Below, piece by piece: positions 53,884 to 64,000 of a DNA stretch of 64,000 nt. A model generated the notes under the pieces. That model was not told the DNA's origin. It made no database searches and was given only the letters and a program-made list of their open reading frames with translations. This DNA is from JBAXEO01 sp963789515 (lineage in GTDB: Bacteria; Actinomycetota; Coriobacteriia; Anaerosomatales; JAAXUF01). The stretch lies in NCBI GenBank assembly GCA_963789515.1, contig CAWBKW010000002.1, forward strand, positions 620,001 to 684,000, read 5' to 3'. Within the stretch, counting starts at the first letter, position 1; each line of letters begins with the position of its first letter. The position numbers and the translations under genes are program-made.

Positions 53884-55173
53884 GTGCAGCCCGGAGACCA
53901 CGTGGTAGCGGTGATGATCGTGCTCGTGCTCGTGTTCGGCGTGTTGGGCGCCGTGCTGGCGGCTGCCGAAACCGCGGTCATGCTGCTGCCGGCGGGTCGC
54001 GTGCATCGGCTCGTGGAGGCGGAGCGTGCCGGGTCGCCGGCGCTCGAGGCCCTCGCACAGCGGCCGCACCGGCTGCGCGCCACATCGGCGCTGGTCGCCG
54101 CGGTCACGTTCGGGCTCTGCGTCGCGCTCGGCATCTCGTTGGGCGCCGTCGTCCAGCTTGCCGGCCTCGCCACGGCGAGCGAGCTCGTCTTCGCACTCGT
54201 TGCTGTTCTGCTCGTCTATGCGTTGGGTCAGTCGCTGCCCAGGACGCTGGCGGTGGCCAACCCCGAGCGGATCGGGCTGGAATCCGCAGCCGCCGCCCAG
54301 TTCACCACCGCCGTGCTCTACCCGGTCGCGCGCGTGCTGGGTGCGCCCTGGCGCTGGGCCGTGCGCCTGACGACCGACGAGGCGCAACCGTCGCCGTGGG
54401 TCACCGGAGTCGAGTACCGTGCGACGGAGCACGACGAGGATGCCGGACGCGAGGAGGCTGAGGAGGCGCTGCTCGAGGCGGTCTCCGACTTCGCCGAGAA
54501 GATCGTCCGCGAGGTCATGGTGCCGCGCACCGACATGAAGGCGCTGTCCGACACCGCGCTCGCCGCGGATGCCGTCAGGCTCATCGACAAGACCGGCTTC
54601 TCCAGGTTGCCGGTGTACCACGACTCGATCGACGACATTCGCGGCGTGCTCTACGCCAAGGACCTGCTCGTCGCTTTCTCGGCAGGCAAGGCCGACGGCC
54701 CGATCGGCCCCATGGCCCGCGAGCCGTACTTCGTACCCGAGACCAAGCAGGTCGAGGAGCTTCTCGTCGAGATGAGGACCAAGACGCATATCGCCATCGT
54801 TGCCGATGAATACGGCGGAACGGCTGGTATGGTGACGCTTGAGGACCTGCTCGAGGAGATCATCGGCGAGATCTCCGACGAGTACGACCGTGAGGTCCCG
54901 CTCATGACCGAACTGGAAGGCGGGCGCTTCTCAGTCGATGCGCGGCTTCCGGTCGATGACCTCAACGAGGTGTTCGGTACCGACATCGACATCGACGCGG
55001 ACTCGGTGGGAGGACTTTTCACCGAGGTCGCCGGCCGGATTCCTCACGTGGGGGAGTCTGTGTCGGTGGAAGGGCTCAAACTGACCGTCAACGAACTGCA
55101 GGGCACCCGGATCTGCCGCCTGACGGTGGAGCCCGTGGCCTCCGAGGACGACGAAGGAGACGAAGATGCGTAA
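53884..55173 (+). CDS. CNNM/CorC-HlyC family CBS-domain membrane protein
   Basis: An N-terminal CNNM/DUF21 region with about three helices is followed by a CBS pair (EVMVPRTDMKALS, GFSRLPVYHDSIDDIRGV, then IVADEYGGTAGMVTLEDLLE) and a C-terminal CorC_HlyC domain. It has 429 residues, ending in an acidic tail. Family members are linked to magnesium and cobalt efflux. The GTG at 53884 is likely. It overlaps cdd. Confidence 0.88.
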   Translation: MQPGDHVVAVMIVLVLVFGVLGAVLAAAETAVMLLPAGRVHRLVEAERAGSPALEALAQRPHRLRATSALVAAVTFGLCVALGISLGAVVQLAGLATASELVFALVAVLLVYALGQSLPRTLAVANPERIGLESAAAAQFTTAVLYPVARVLGAPWRWAVRLTTDEAQPSPWVTGVEYRATEHDEDAGREEAEEALLEAVSDFAEKIVREVMVPRTDMKALSDTALAADAVRLIDKTGFSRLPVYHDSIDDIRGVLYAKDLLVAFSAGKADGPIGPMAREPYFVPETKQVEELLVEMRTKTHIAIVADEYGGTAGMVTLEDLLEEIIGEISDEYDREVPLMTELEGGRFSVDARLPVDDLNEVFGTDIDIDADSVGGLFTEVAGRIPHVGESVSVEGLKLTVNELQGTRICRLTVEPVASEDDEGDEDA

Positions 55174-55585
55174 CCTGACTCAGCCCGACCTGGCACTGCT
55201 CGCGTTCGCCCGAGAGATTCAGGAGAACTCCTATTCGCCCTACTCCGGCTTCCGCGTGGGTGCCGCGATCTACGCCAACGGCGAGATCTTCCAGGGCGTC
55301 AACATCGAGAACGCAGCCTACGGGGCTACGATCTGCGCGGAGCGGTCTGCGCTCGCGGCCGCGGTGTCCGCGGGTTGCACCGACATCACCGGTCTTGCGG
55401 TCGTCGGCGACTCTCAGTCGCCCACGACGCCGTGCGGGTGTTGCCGACAGGCGCTTGCCGAGTTCAATCCCGACCTGCGCATCATCATGGGAGGCGTCAC
55501 CGACGAGGTGCTGGTGATGACCCTCGACGAGCTCCTGCCCGAGGCGTTCGTGCGCGGCTACCTCGACCAGGATGAGACGCCTTAG
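55166..55585 (+). CDS. cdd: Cytidine deaminase
   Basis: Deaminates cytidine and deoxycytidine for pyrimidine salvage. The zinc site is visible as CAERSA (with the catalytic glutamate) and PCGCCRQ. The 139-residue length marks the small tetrameric form. The ATG at 55166 overlaps the CBS gene; its stop overlaps the era start. Confidence 0.95.
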   Translation: MRNLTQPDLALLAFAREIQENSYSPYSGFRVGAAIYANGEIFQGVNIENAAYGATICAERSALAAAVSAGCTDITGLAVVGDSQSPTTPCGCCRQALAEFNPDLRIIMGGVTDEVLVMTLDELLPEAFVRGYLDQDETP

Positions 55586-56520
55586 TGGCGGCCTCCAAGC
55601 CACCGAAGAGCCGTCTGAGCGCCGAGGAGACCCGGAGCGGGTTCGTCGCGCTGGTGGGCAGGCCCAATGCGGGCAAGTCGACGCTGGCCAACGCCGTGGT
55701 GGGCACGAAGGTGGCCATCACCTCCGACACCCCTCAGACCACGCGGCACCGCCTGCGCGCCGTGCTCGACCGTGATGATGCCCAGGTCGTCCTCGTCGAC
55801 ACGCCCGGCCTGCACAAGCCGCACGACGCGCTCGGCGAGGAGTTGAACCGCTCGGCGCTCAAGTCACTCGAGGACGTCGACGTGGTCGCGATGCTCGTCG
55901 ACGCACGGGCCAAGATCGGCGGAGGAGACCGGTGGGTCGCCTCGCACGTGGCCAAGACCCGTGCGAAGAAGGTACTCGTGCTCACGAAGGCCGATGTGGC
56001 CACGGAACAGCAGGTCATGTCGCAGCTCGCCGCAGCGCGCAAACTCGTCGAATTCGACGACGAGGTGGTGGTCTCGGCGATCGAGGGGTTCAACATCGGC
56101 GGGTTCGTCGAGACGGTCGTACGCTACCTGCCCATGGGGCCGCGCTGGTTCCCTCGCGACATGCCGACCGACCAGCCGCTCGAGGTCATGGTCGCCGAGT
56201 TCATCCGCGAGAAGATCCTTCGCAAGACACACGACGAGGTACCGCACGCCGTCGGGGTGGCGATCGACGACATAACCTTCGACGACGGCAAGGACCTGTG
56301 GCGCATCTGGGCCGTCATCTACGTGGAGCGTGACTCCCAGAAGGGCATCATCATCGGCAAGGGCGGGGAGGCCCTCAAGGCAACGGGCATCGAGGCGCGG
56401 GAGGACCTGGAGAGGCTTCTGGGGTCGAAGGTCTACCTCAACTTGAGCGTTAAGGTCAAGAAGGACTGGCGCCGGGACTCGAGCCAGATCCGCCGGTTCG
56501 GCTACGGAGAAGGCGGGTGA
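55585..56520 (+). CDS. era: GTPase Era
   Basis: Ribosome-assembly GTPase binding the 3' end of 16S rRNA. G1 is GRPNAGKST, G3 DTPGLHKPH, G4 TKAD. The C-terminal KH domain holds GIIIGKGGEALKATG. It has 311 residues. The GTG at 55585 overlaps the cdd stop. Confidence 0.96.
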   Translation: MAASKPPKSRLSAEETRSGFVALVGRPNAGKSTLANAVVGTKVAITSDTPQTTRHRLRAVLDRDDAQVVLVDTPGLHKPHDALGEELNRSALKSLEDVDVVAMLVDARAKIGGGDRWVASHVAKTRAKKVLVLTKADVATEQQVMSQLAAARKLVEFDDEVVVSAIEGFNIGGFVETVVRYLPMGPRWFPRDMPTDQPLEVMVAEFIREKILRKTHDEVPHAVGVAIDDITFDDGKDLWRIWAVIYVERDSQKGIIIGKGGEALKATGIEAREDLERLLGSKVYLNLSVKVKKDWRRDSSQIRRFGYGEGG

Positions 56521-57209
56521 GCCGCGTGACACCTCTTGAACTCGCGCGATCCATCGATCAGACCATGCTCAAGCCCACCGTAGGACTGAAGGAGGGCGCC
56601 GAGTGGATAGCCGCGAACCGCAGCCACAACTTCGCGACACTGTGCGTCTCGCCGTTCCTCGTCCCTGCGGCCGCCGAACTGCTCTCCGGCACGTCGACCG
56701 CGGTCTGCTCGGTCGCGGGTTTCCCGCTCGGCTATGCAGTGACTTCGGCCAAGGCACATGAGGCGCTTCGTTTCGTCGAGCTCGGCTGCCGCGAAGTGGA
56801 CATGGTCATCAACGTCGGCGCCCTGCTCGAAGGCGACGATGGATTCGTCGTAGACGACATCTCGGCCGTGGTCGCGGCGGTCGAGCAGGCCAGTGCCGGC
56901 GGGTCGCTCGTCAAGGTGATCCTCGAGACCGGTTTTCTGCAGGAGTCCGATATCGAGCGGGGATGCCGCCTCGCCGAACAGGCGGGAGCGGCCTACGTGA
57001 AGACGTCGACCGGCTTCGGCCCGCGCGGCGCAAGCGTGCGCGACGTCGAGATCATGCGCGCCACAGTCGGTTCCGGCATCGGGGTCAAGGCCGCCGGAGG
57101 CATCCGCGACCTGGACACGGCGCTCGCGATGCTGGCGGCCGGAGCCACCCGGCTCGGCACGTCGGCCGGTATCGAGATCCTGGCCGAGGCGACCGCGCGC
57201 GGGATCTGA
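56517..57209 (+). CDS. deoC: Deoxyribose-phosphate aldolase
   Basis: Class I aldolase that splits deoxyribose 5-phosphate into glyceraldehyde 3-phosphate and acetaldehyde. The Schiff-base lysine is in AAYVKTSTGFG; the second lysine is in GVKAAGG; EVDMVINVGALLEG is conserved. It has 230 residues. The GTG overlaps the era stop. With cdd two genes upstream it fits nucleoside salvage. Confidence 0.95.
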   Translation: MSRVTPLELARSIDQTMLKPTVGLKEGAEWIAANRSHNFATLCVSPFLVPAAAELLSGTSTAVCSVAGFPLGYAVTSAKAHEALRFVELGCREVDMVINVGALLEGDDGFVVDDISAVVAAVEQASAGGSLVKVILETGFLQESDIERGCRLAEQAGAAYVKTSTGFGPRGASVRDVEIMRATVGSGIGVKAAGGIRDLDTALAMLAAGATRLGTSAGIEILAEATARGI

Positions 57210-57213
57210 TCGC

Positions 57214-58251
57214 GTGACCACCGCGGTCTCGCGCGATACCAGGGTCGACGCGCTCAAGGGTCTGGCGATCGTCTCAGTGGTTCTCTACCACACGATGGGG
57301 CAGTACCTCATCACGGCACCCACACTCGCGCTCTTCACCCGCGAGTTCCTGTTCTCGTTCATGCTGCCGCTCTTCGCCTTCCTCAGCGGCTACGTGCTCG
57401 GCCGGCCGGGGAGGTTTCGCGGCCGCCCCTACTTCGTTCGTCGCACGCTCGGGCTTCTGGTTCCCTACGTCTGCTGGGAGATCATCTACGGGGTCTTTCT
57501 GCGCCAGGAGGCGCAGCACGGGGTGGGCAGGTTCGGTGGCTATCTGGCCGACACGTTCCTCAACCCGCATCTCGAGGGGCGGATGTGGTACCTCTACGTT
57601 CTGTGGGTCGCCCTGATGGGCCTCGGGGTGCTGCGCCTGTTCGGCGATCGCTCCTGGGTACTGCTCCTGGGGGTCGTCGCGTTCATGGTGTGGCCGTGGT
57701 GGGGCAACTTCCACCGTCTCCAGTGGGTCTTCGCCTACGTGGTGTTCGGCCTGCTCGCTCGCCGGTACGAAGAGCGCTACTTGAGCGGGATTCGGACGAT
57801 CGGACTGGTCGCCGCGGTGGTCTACGTCCCCTTCATGCTGGCGTCGCGTCCGGAGAAGCTTGCGGTTGCGCGCGTTCAGCAGCTGCTGGAGGCCTCTCGC
57901 TGGTCGGGAATCGGCACCGCCGGCGTCTACGGCGCGTCGACGGTCGCCGGAGTCGCGGCGGTCGCCGCCCTGGTCGCGGCCAGCTACTACGCTCCTGCCG
58001 GTCTCGAGACGGCTTTGGCGTTGCCGGGCCGGCTCTCGCTCGGCATCTACGTGACGCACTTCGCGTTCGTGGAACCGTGGCACGACCCGAGCCCCTGGCT
58101 GATCCCGGTCATCGTCGGTCTGGCGTTGGCGCTCTCGATGGGCGCGACGGTGCTCATAGGCCGGTGGCGCGTGACGGCGGCACTGCTTCTCGGAGAGCGA
58201 TGGACACCACGCAGCCTGCCGCTCGGCGACGTGCATACGGAGACGATCTGA
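57214..58251 (+). CDS. Acyltransferase-3 family membrane protein
   Basis: A polytopic protein of about ten helices (345 residues). The N-terminal DALKGLAIVSVVLYHTMGQY has the conserved histidine after an R-D start (TRVDALKG), and PLFAFLSGYVLG follows; both are hallmarks of the acyltransferase-3 family that O-acylates wall or surface polymers. The substrate is unknown. It sits between deoC and recO, where Firmicutes usually have neither. The GTG starts at 57214. Confidence 0.83.
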   Translation: MTTAVSRDTRVDALKGLAIVSVVLYHTMGQYLITAPTLALFTREFLFSFMLPLFAFLSGYVLGRPGRFRGRPYFVRRTLGLLVPYVCWEIIYGVFLRQEAQHGVGRFGGYLADTFLNPHLEGRMWYLYVLWVALMGLGVLRLFGDRSWVLLLGVVAFMVWPWWGNFHRLQWVFAYVVFGLLARRYEERYLSGIRTIGLVAAVVYVPFMLASRPEKLAVARVQQLLEASRWSGIGTAGVYGASTVAGVAAVAALVAASYYAPAGLETALALPGRLSLGIYVTHFAFVEPWHDPSPWLIPVIVGLALALSMGATVLIGRWRVTAALLLGERWTPRSLPLGDVHTETI

Positions 58252-58252
58252 T

Positions 58253-59008
58253 ATGCCCTCGTATCCGGCGCGCGTGCTGGTCCTGCGCAAGACCAAACTG
58301 GGGGAGACCGACACCATCCTGACCTTGCTCGACGCCGACGGCCGCCAGGTGCGAGCCGTCGCCAAAGGGCTGCGAAAGCCGGGCGGGCGGTTCGGCGCGC
58401 GATTGGAGCCGTTCGCGGTCGCCGATCTGCTCCTCCATACCGGCCGTTCGCTCGATGTCATCACCGAGGCACGCACGGTCACCACCCACGCGCTGCTCCG
58501 CGAGGACTTCGATAGGTCTGCGGCGGCGACCGTCGTCGCAGACCTGCTCGACAAGATCTCCGTCGAAGGGCAGGCCGAGCCCCAGCTGTTCGCGATGGCC
58601 ACGACCACGCTCGACGTGATGGAGCAGGCGCCCGCCGACGCGCTTCCCGCCCTTGTGGTGGCCTTCGTCGCCAAGGCGATGGCGATGCACGGCTACCGCC
58701 CCCAACTCGAGTCCTGTGCGTGCTGCGCCGGGGAACTGCATGCGAGCCGAGGCTTCTCGGTGGCATCTGGTGGAGCCGTGTGTCCCCAGTGCGGCCAGCT
58801 CGACGCCAGCGCGGTGGGGTTCAGTGCTGAAGGCCGCGCGTGGCTCGAGCGTCTCCTGCGTGCGCGCATGGCGGAGATTCCTGACATGGAGATGCCTGCC
58901 GCAGCGGTCGCCGACTGCTTCGCTCTGATCAGGTCATTCGTCTCCTACCATCTGCCGGCACGCCTGAAGGCCCTCGACTTCTACGCGGGACTCGTCCCGC
59001 GGGGCTAG
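58253..59008 (+). CDS. recO: DNA repair protein RecO
   Basis: Recombination mediator that helps load RecA with RecR. The N-terminal OB fold (VLVLRKTKLGETDTILTLL) and the zinc site CACC...CPQC in the C-terminal part are intact. It has 251 residues. It starts one base after the previous stop and precedes glyQ by 133 bases, which hold a TAAGAT -10-like box (59073-59078) and a 6-bp hairpin at 59093-59109. Confidence 0.93.
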   Translation: MPSYPARVLVLRKTKLGETDTILTLLDADGRQVRAVAKGLRKPGGRFGARLEPFAVADLLLHTGRSLDVITEARTVTTHALLREDFDRSAAATVVADLLDKISVEGQAEPQLFAMATTTLDVMEQAPADALPALVVAFVAKAMAMHGYRPQLESCACCAGELHASRGFSVASGGAVCPQCGQLDASAVGFSAEGRAWLERLLRARMAEIPDMEMPAAAVADCFALIRSFVSYHLPARLKALDFYAGLVPRG

Positions 59009-59141
59009 CGGTGACCGTGGAGAACGCCGCATTTCGGGTTCCCGGCAGTCATGGGTACCCGGAGCGTTCGTGTAAGATATCGAACCACCACGGCGCCGGT
59101 TTTCGGCGCTGCAACGTCCCCGAGGGAGAGACACGCAGCCG

Positions 59142-60070
<929 letters not shown>

Positions 60071-60071
<1 letters not shown>

Positions 60072-62140
60072 TGTCCCGCGACCTCGTCTTTGAGATCGGC
60101 GTCGAGGAGCTGCCTTCCGGGCCGCTCTACGGCGCGATCGAGCAGCTGCAGGTCTCGGCGCCCAAGGCGCTCGATACCGCGCGGCTCGAGTACGACACCA
60201 TCACCATCCTCGGCTCGCCTCGTCACCTCGTGGTTCAGGTCACCGGCCTCGCGGATGCGCAGGACGATGCGATCCACACCTCCAAGGGCCCGTCGGTCAA
60301 AGCGGCGTTCTCTGAGGATGGCACGCCCACCAAAGCCGCCGAGGGGTTTGCGCGCGGCAAGGGCGTCCCCGTCGAATCGCTGACCGTGGTCGACGACGAG
60401 AACGGCTCCTACGTCTATGCCACCGTCGAGGAGAAGGGCGTCGCGGCGATCGAGGTGCTGCCGACGCTACTCGCTCGGCTGGCCGAGAGCATCGAGTGGC
60501 CCAAGTCGCAGCGGTGGGGAAGTGGCGATGCCCGGTTCTCGCGTCCGGTGCGCTGGCTGCTCGCGCTTTACGGCGCCGACGTCGTGCCCGTCGGGTTCGC
60601 GGGCCTGTCCGCCGGACGGCTCACGTACGGTCACCGGCTGCTTTCACCGTCGGCCATCGAGGTTCCCGACGCCGAGGACTACCCGTTGGCGCTCGAGCGC
60701 GGCTTCGTGGTTGCGGATCAGACGGAACGTGCGCGCTTGCTGCGGGAAGGCATCGCGTGCGTCGCCGAGCAGCTCGGTGTCACGGCCGTCGTGCCCGAGA
60801 AGACGTTCGCCGAGGTGGTGAACCTGGTCGAGTGGCCGACTGTCGCTGTAGGCTCCTTTGACGAGGAGTTCCTCTCGGTGCCCCGGGAGATCCTCGAGAA
60901 CGCGATGGAGAGCCACCAGCGCTACTTCCCGGTCGAGCGAGCCGACGGTTCGCTCGACAACCGGTTCATCGTCGCCCATAACGGCGACTCCACTCGCACC
61001 GAGGCGATCGTTCGAGGGCACGAGCGCGTCATCCGCGCCCGGCTCTCCGACGCTGCGTTCTTCTATCGCGAGGACCTCACCAAGCCGATCGAGGCGTTCG
61101 TCGCGCAGCTGGACACGATCGTCTTCCAGGACAGGCTCGGATCGCTCGGCGATAAGGTCCGTCGCACCGAACGGCTCGCCGCCACCGTCGCCGCGCTCGC
61201 CGACGCGTCTGCGGAGCAGACCGCCTACGCCGAGCGTGCCGCACACCTCGCCAAGGCCGACCTTGTCTCAAGCGCTGTCGTCGAGTTCACTGACCTGCAA
61301 GGCGTGATGGGTGGCTACTACGCCCTCGCGGCAGGTGAGGAGCCCGGGGTCGCCGAGGCCGTCGTCGATCACTACCGGCCGCGCTTCGCCGGAGACGAGC
61401 TGCCGCGTTCGCTGGCGGGGCGCATCGTCGCCATCGCCGACAAGCTCGACACCATCGCCGGCATCTTCGCGGCGGGCATGGCGCCGACCGGCTCGGCCGA
61501 CCCCTACGCGCTTCGCCGGAGTGCCATCGGCGTGCTGCAGATGCTTCTGGCCGGCCTTCCCGCGACGCTCGACGAGCTGATCGCGGCATCGCTCTCCGGA
61601 TACGTGGGCGTTCTCTCGTTCGACGCGGAGGTGACCGGCACCTCGATCAAGGAGTTCTTCGTCGGCCGGCTTCAGAAGATCCTGCGCGACCGCGGGCACG
61701 CCTATGACACGGTCGATGCGGTGCTCATCACGGCCGCCGACGACCCCGCCGATGCGCTTGCACGCTGTGAGGCGCTCTCGGCGTTTCGTGTGGCGAGCCG
61801 CGACATGGAGGACCTGTCGATCGCCTTCACTCGTGCCAAGAACCTGGCCCGGCCAGAGCTGGGCGTCGCTGTCGATGCCTCGATCATGGGTTCCGAGGAG
61901 CTCGCGCTCGCAGGGGCCCTCGACCGCGCGGAGCAGAACGCCGTTCAGCTCACGGAGGTCCGGGCGTACTCGGCGCTCCTGGAGGTCTTCGCCGGGCTGC
62001 GCGGGCCGGTCGACGCGTTCTTCGAGGGAGTCATGGTGATGTCAGAGGATCCTGCCGAGCGTGACAACCGCCTGCGCCTGCTCAATCGCTTCGTCGCGCT
62101 GTTCGGTACCTTCGCCGACTTCAGCGTCCTCTCGGGCTGA
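60071..62140 (+). CDS. glyS: Glycyl-tRNA synthetase beta subunit
   Basis: tRNA-binding subunit of the same enzyme. LVFEIGVEELPSGPLYGAIE and SHQRYFPVERADGSL are family hallmarks; the C-terminal anticodon-binding domain ends with MVMSEDPAERDNRLRLLNR. It has 689 residues, the usual length. Confidence 0.96.
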
Positions 62141-62154
62141 CAGGCCGAGACATC

Positions 62155-62973
62155 GTGCCACAGCCGATAACCATCCACATCCTCTCGGACTCGATCGGTG
62201 AGACGGCCGATGCGGTGGCCCGGGCCGTCGCGGCGCAGTTCCCGCGTGGGACGTTTCGTATGGAGCGGCTTCCCAAGGTGGAGTCGACCGGGCAACTGTG
62301 CGAACTCGTGGGGATGCACTGCGGACAGAACTGCATCTTCTTCTTCACGCTTGCCGAGGGGCCGCTGCGCGAGGAGATGGAACGATGCATCGAGGAACAG
62401 GGCGTCAAGGCCGTCGACATCCTCGGCCCGGGCGTCGAACTCCTGTCGCTGGCGTCGGGCATCACTCCGCAAGCGGTGGTGGGAGCCTACCGTCTGCCCG
62501 ATGAGGCGTACTACGATCGCATCGAGGCGATGGAGTTCGCCATCAAGCACGATGACGGACAGCAGCCCGAAGGTTTGCTCGAGGCCGACGTGGTCCTCAT
62601 CGGCGTTTCGCGAACCAGCAAGACGCCGCTCTCCATGTACCTCGCCTCCAAGGGCTTTCGCGCGGCGAACGTGCCGCTGGTTCCTCTGAGCGAGCCACCC
62701 GTTGAGCTCTTCGAGGTGGATCCCCGACGAGTGTTCGGACTGATCAGCAGCGTTGAGACCCTCACCGACATCCGCTCCAAGCGCATGGACGAACTCGGCT
62801 CCTACGTTCCGGGCTACGCGGAGCGCGAGCGGGTGGAGATCGAGCTGGAAGAGGCTCGGGCGCTCATGCGGCGCATCGGCTGCCTGATCGTGCGTACCGA
62901 CAACCGGGCGATCGAGGAGACGGCGCAGGACATCATCCGGTACCTCAAGGGGAGGCTCCAGACCGAAGACTGA
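62155..62973 (+). CDS. ppsR: Pyruvate, phosphate dikinase regulatory protein (PSRP)
   Basis: Bifunctional ADP-dependent kinase and phosphate-dependent phosphorylase that switches PPDK off and on through a threonine near its catalytic histidine. ITIHILSDSIGETADAVA opens the protein, and the P-loop is GVSRTSKTPLSMYL. It has 272 residues. The GTG at 62155 is likely. It sits directly before ppdK, its target. Confidence 0.94.
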   Translation: MPQPITIHILSDSIGETADAVARAVAAQFPRGTFRMERLPKVESTGQLCELVGMHCGQNCIFFFTLAEGPLREEMERCIEEQGVKAVDILGPGVELLSLASGITPQAVVGAYRLPDEAYYDRIEAMEFAIKHDDGQQPEGLLEADVVLIGVSRTSKTPLSMYLASKGFRAANVPLVPLSEPPVELFEVDPRRVFGLISSVETLTDIRSKRMDELGSYVPGYAERERVEIELEEARALMRRIGCLIVRTDNRAIEETAQDIIRYLKGRLQTED

Positions 62974-63058
62974 GCACGGCCCTTTGATGCGTGTTCTCGC
63001 CCGAATGGGTGCGGTATCATGCAGCACAGTCTTGTCACCGGCACTGAAGGAGACGGAA

Positions 63059-64000
63059 TTGTCGGACCTCAAGCGCGTGTACGCCTTCGGCGGGGATGGA
63101 ACCGAAGGCGGCAAGGAGATGAAGTTCCAACTCGGGGGGAAGGGCGCGAACCTCGCTGAGATGGCCCGTCTCGGGCTCCCCGTTCCTCCCGGATTCACCA
63201 TCACCTGTCAGGCGTGCATGGAGTACTACAACTCCACGCCCCCGGGATTCCCCGAGGGTCTTGCCGAGGAGATCGCGGCCAACGTCTCGCTTCTTGAGGA
63301 GAAGATGGGCAAGCGGCTCGGCAACGATCAGGACCCGCTGCTCGTCTCGGTCCGTTCGGGCTCGCCGTTCTCGATGCCGGGCATGATGGACACCGTTCTC
63401 AACCTCGGCCTGAACGACGTCTCCATCCAGGGGCTGATCAAGCAGACCGGCACCGCTGACGATCCCCTCAAGGGCGAGCGCTTCGCCTGGGACTCGTATC
63501 GCCGGTTCATCCAGATGTTCTCCAAGGTGGTCCTGGACATCGAGGGGCCGACTTCATGGCACGCCGGTGAGAAGTTCGAGAACGCCATCACGCTCATGCG
63601 GCAGAAGCGCGGCGTGAAGGTCGACACCGAACTGACCGCCGAGGACCTCAAGCAGCTCGTCGGGGAGTTCAAACAGATCGTGTCGGCCAACGTCCATCCC
63701 GACGAGTTCCCGTCGCTCGTAGGCGCAGACGGCCGCGTGGTGTTCCCTCAGAACGTCGACGCACAGCTCAGGCTCTCGATCGAGGCCGTCTTCCGCAGCT
63801 GGATGAACCGTCGCGCGGTCGACTACCGCCGCATGGAGAAGATCGCCGATGATCTGGGGACAGCGGTCAACATCCAGGCGATGGTCTTCGGCAACAAGGG
63901 CGAGACATCGGCCACTGGCGTCGCGTTCACGCGCAACCCGGCCGACGGCACCAACGAGATCTACGGCGACTTCCTCACCAACGCTCAGGGCGAAGACGTG
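63059..64000 (+). CDS. ppdK: Pyruvate, phosphate dikinase, 3' partial
   Basis: Interconverts pyruvate, ATP and phosphate with PEP, AMP and pyrophosphate. The TTG at 63059 follows GAAGGAGA. KRVYAFGGDGTEGGKEMKF, LGGKGANLAEMARLGLPVP and SVRSGSPFSMPGMMDTVLN are diagnostic of the N-terminal nucleotide-binding domain. 314 codons are present and the gene continues beyond the window. A TATCAT -10-like box is at 63015-63020. Pyrophosphate-linked glycolysis or gluconeogenesis suits an anaerobe. Confidence 0.94.
   Translation, partial: MSDLKRVYAFGGDGTEGGKEMKFQLGGKGANLAEMARLGLPVPPGFTITCQACMEYYNSTPPGFPEGLAEEIAANVSLLEEKMGKRLGNDQDPLLVSVRSGSPFSMPGMMDTVLNLGLNDVSIQGLIKQTGTADDPLKGERFAWDSYRRFIQMFSKVVLDIEGPTSWHAGEKFENAITLMRQKRGVKVDTELTAEDLKQLVGEFKQIVSANVHPDEFPSLVGADGRVVFPQNVDAQLRLSIEAVFRSWMNRRAVDYRRMEKIADDLGTAVNIQAMVFGNKGETSATGVAFTRNPADGTNEIYGDFLTNAQGEDV

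Noticed and set aside
59009..59141. T-box riboswitch before glyQ, or before leuS at 34757-34850
   Set aside because: No specifier loop or the conserved T-box sequence was found. The leaders are short, with only a 6-bp hairpin before glyQ.

Overview
The window is high-GC, densely packed bacterial chromosome. It uses many GTG starts, GTGA or ATGA stop-start overlaps and the standard code. Gene content and order suggest an anaerobic, rod-shaped actinobacterium near the Coriobacteriia / OPB41 (Anaerosomatales) branch. The clusters follow Firmicutes-like synteny: mreBCD-mrdA-rodA, rng-rplU-rpmA-obg-proBA-nadD-yqeK-rsfS, hrcA-dnaJ-rsmE-mtaB, and phoH-pgpH-ybeY-dgkA-cdd-era-recO-glyQS-ppsR-ppdK. They sit beside a soluble group 3b-type [NiFe] hydrogenase and a pyruvate phosphate dikinase with its regulator. 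The taxonomic call is inference from content, not a phylogeny.

Layout. 1-5.6 kb: a frameshifted conserved hypothetical gene, a 2[4Fe-4S] ferredoxin with its own promoter and terminator, the lipid pair plsY/diacylglycerol-kinase-like, tRNA-Arg(CCG), and an EF-G paralogue. 5.8-8.4 kb: cyclophilin lipoprotein, TPR membrane protein, ndk. 8.4-12.9 kb (minus strand): hydB-hydG-hydD-hydA and a maturation protease. 13.1-25.4 kb: radC, the rod-shape operon, a DUF697 protein, the TIGR03960/TIGR03936 pair, RNase E/G, and ribosomal proteins L21 and L27. 26-33.7 kb: obg, proline synthesis, NAD synthesis, the ribosome silencing factor, a transporter, tRNA-Ala(GGC). 33.9-46.2 kb: ZIP transporter, leuS, comEA-comEC-holA, rpsT, lepA, dusB, hemW. 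46.2-50.6 kb: heat-shock operon behind a CIRCE-like operator, then RNA modification genes. 50.7-64 kb: RNA-processing, c-di-AMP, lipid and cell-cycle genes, then glyQS, ppsR and the start of ppdK, which runs off the right edge.

The most striking feature is a block of single-base indels. mreC, mreD, mrdA, rodA, the DUF697 gene, the TIGR03960 gene and the TIGR03936 gene (about 15.2-22.5 kb) are all broken, some of them many times. comEA, comEC, holA, dusB and the left-edge gene carry one or two each. The protein sequence continues cleanly in another frame at nearly every break, and the genes are core cell-wall and replication genes. Local sequence error is therefore more likely than gene decay. 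I give the rebuilt extents of these genes. The rest of the window is essentially intact.

No insertion sequence, prophage, CRISPR array, rRNA or riboswitch was recognised, and no gene-free stretch exceeds 300 bases. I did not find an obviously new multi-gene system. The most interesting leads are a PgpH-type HD protein lacking its usual extracellular region, a degenerate LCP domain joined to LytR_C, a long hairpin that buries the comEA ribosome binding site, and a repeated TCATC to TCGATC insertion signature at several of the frame breaks.
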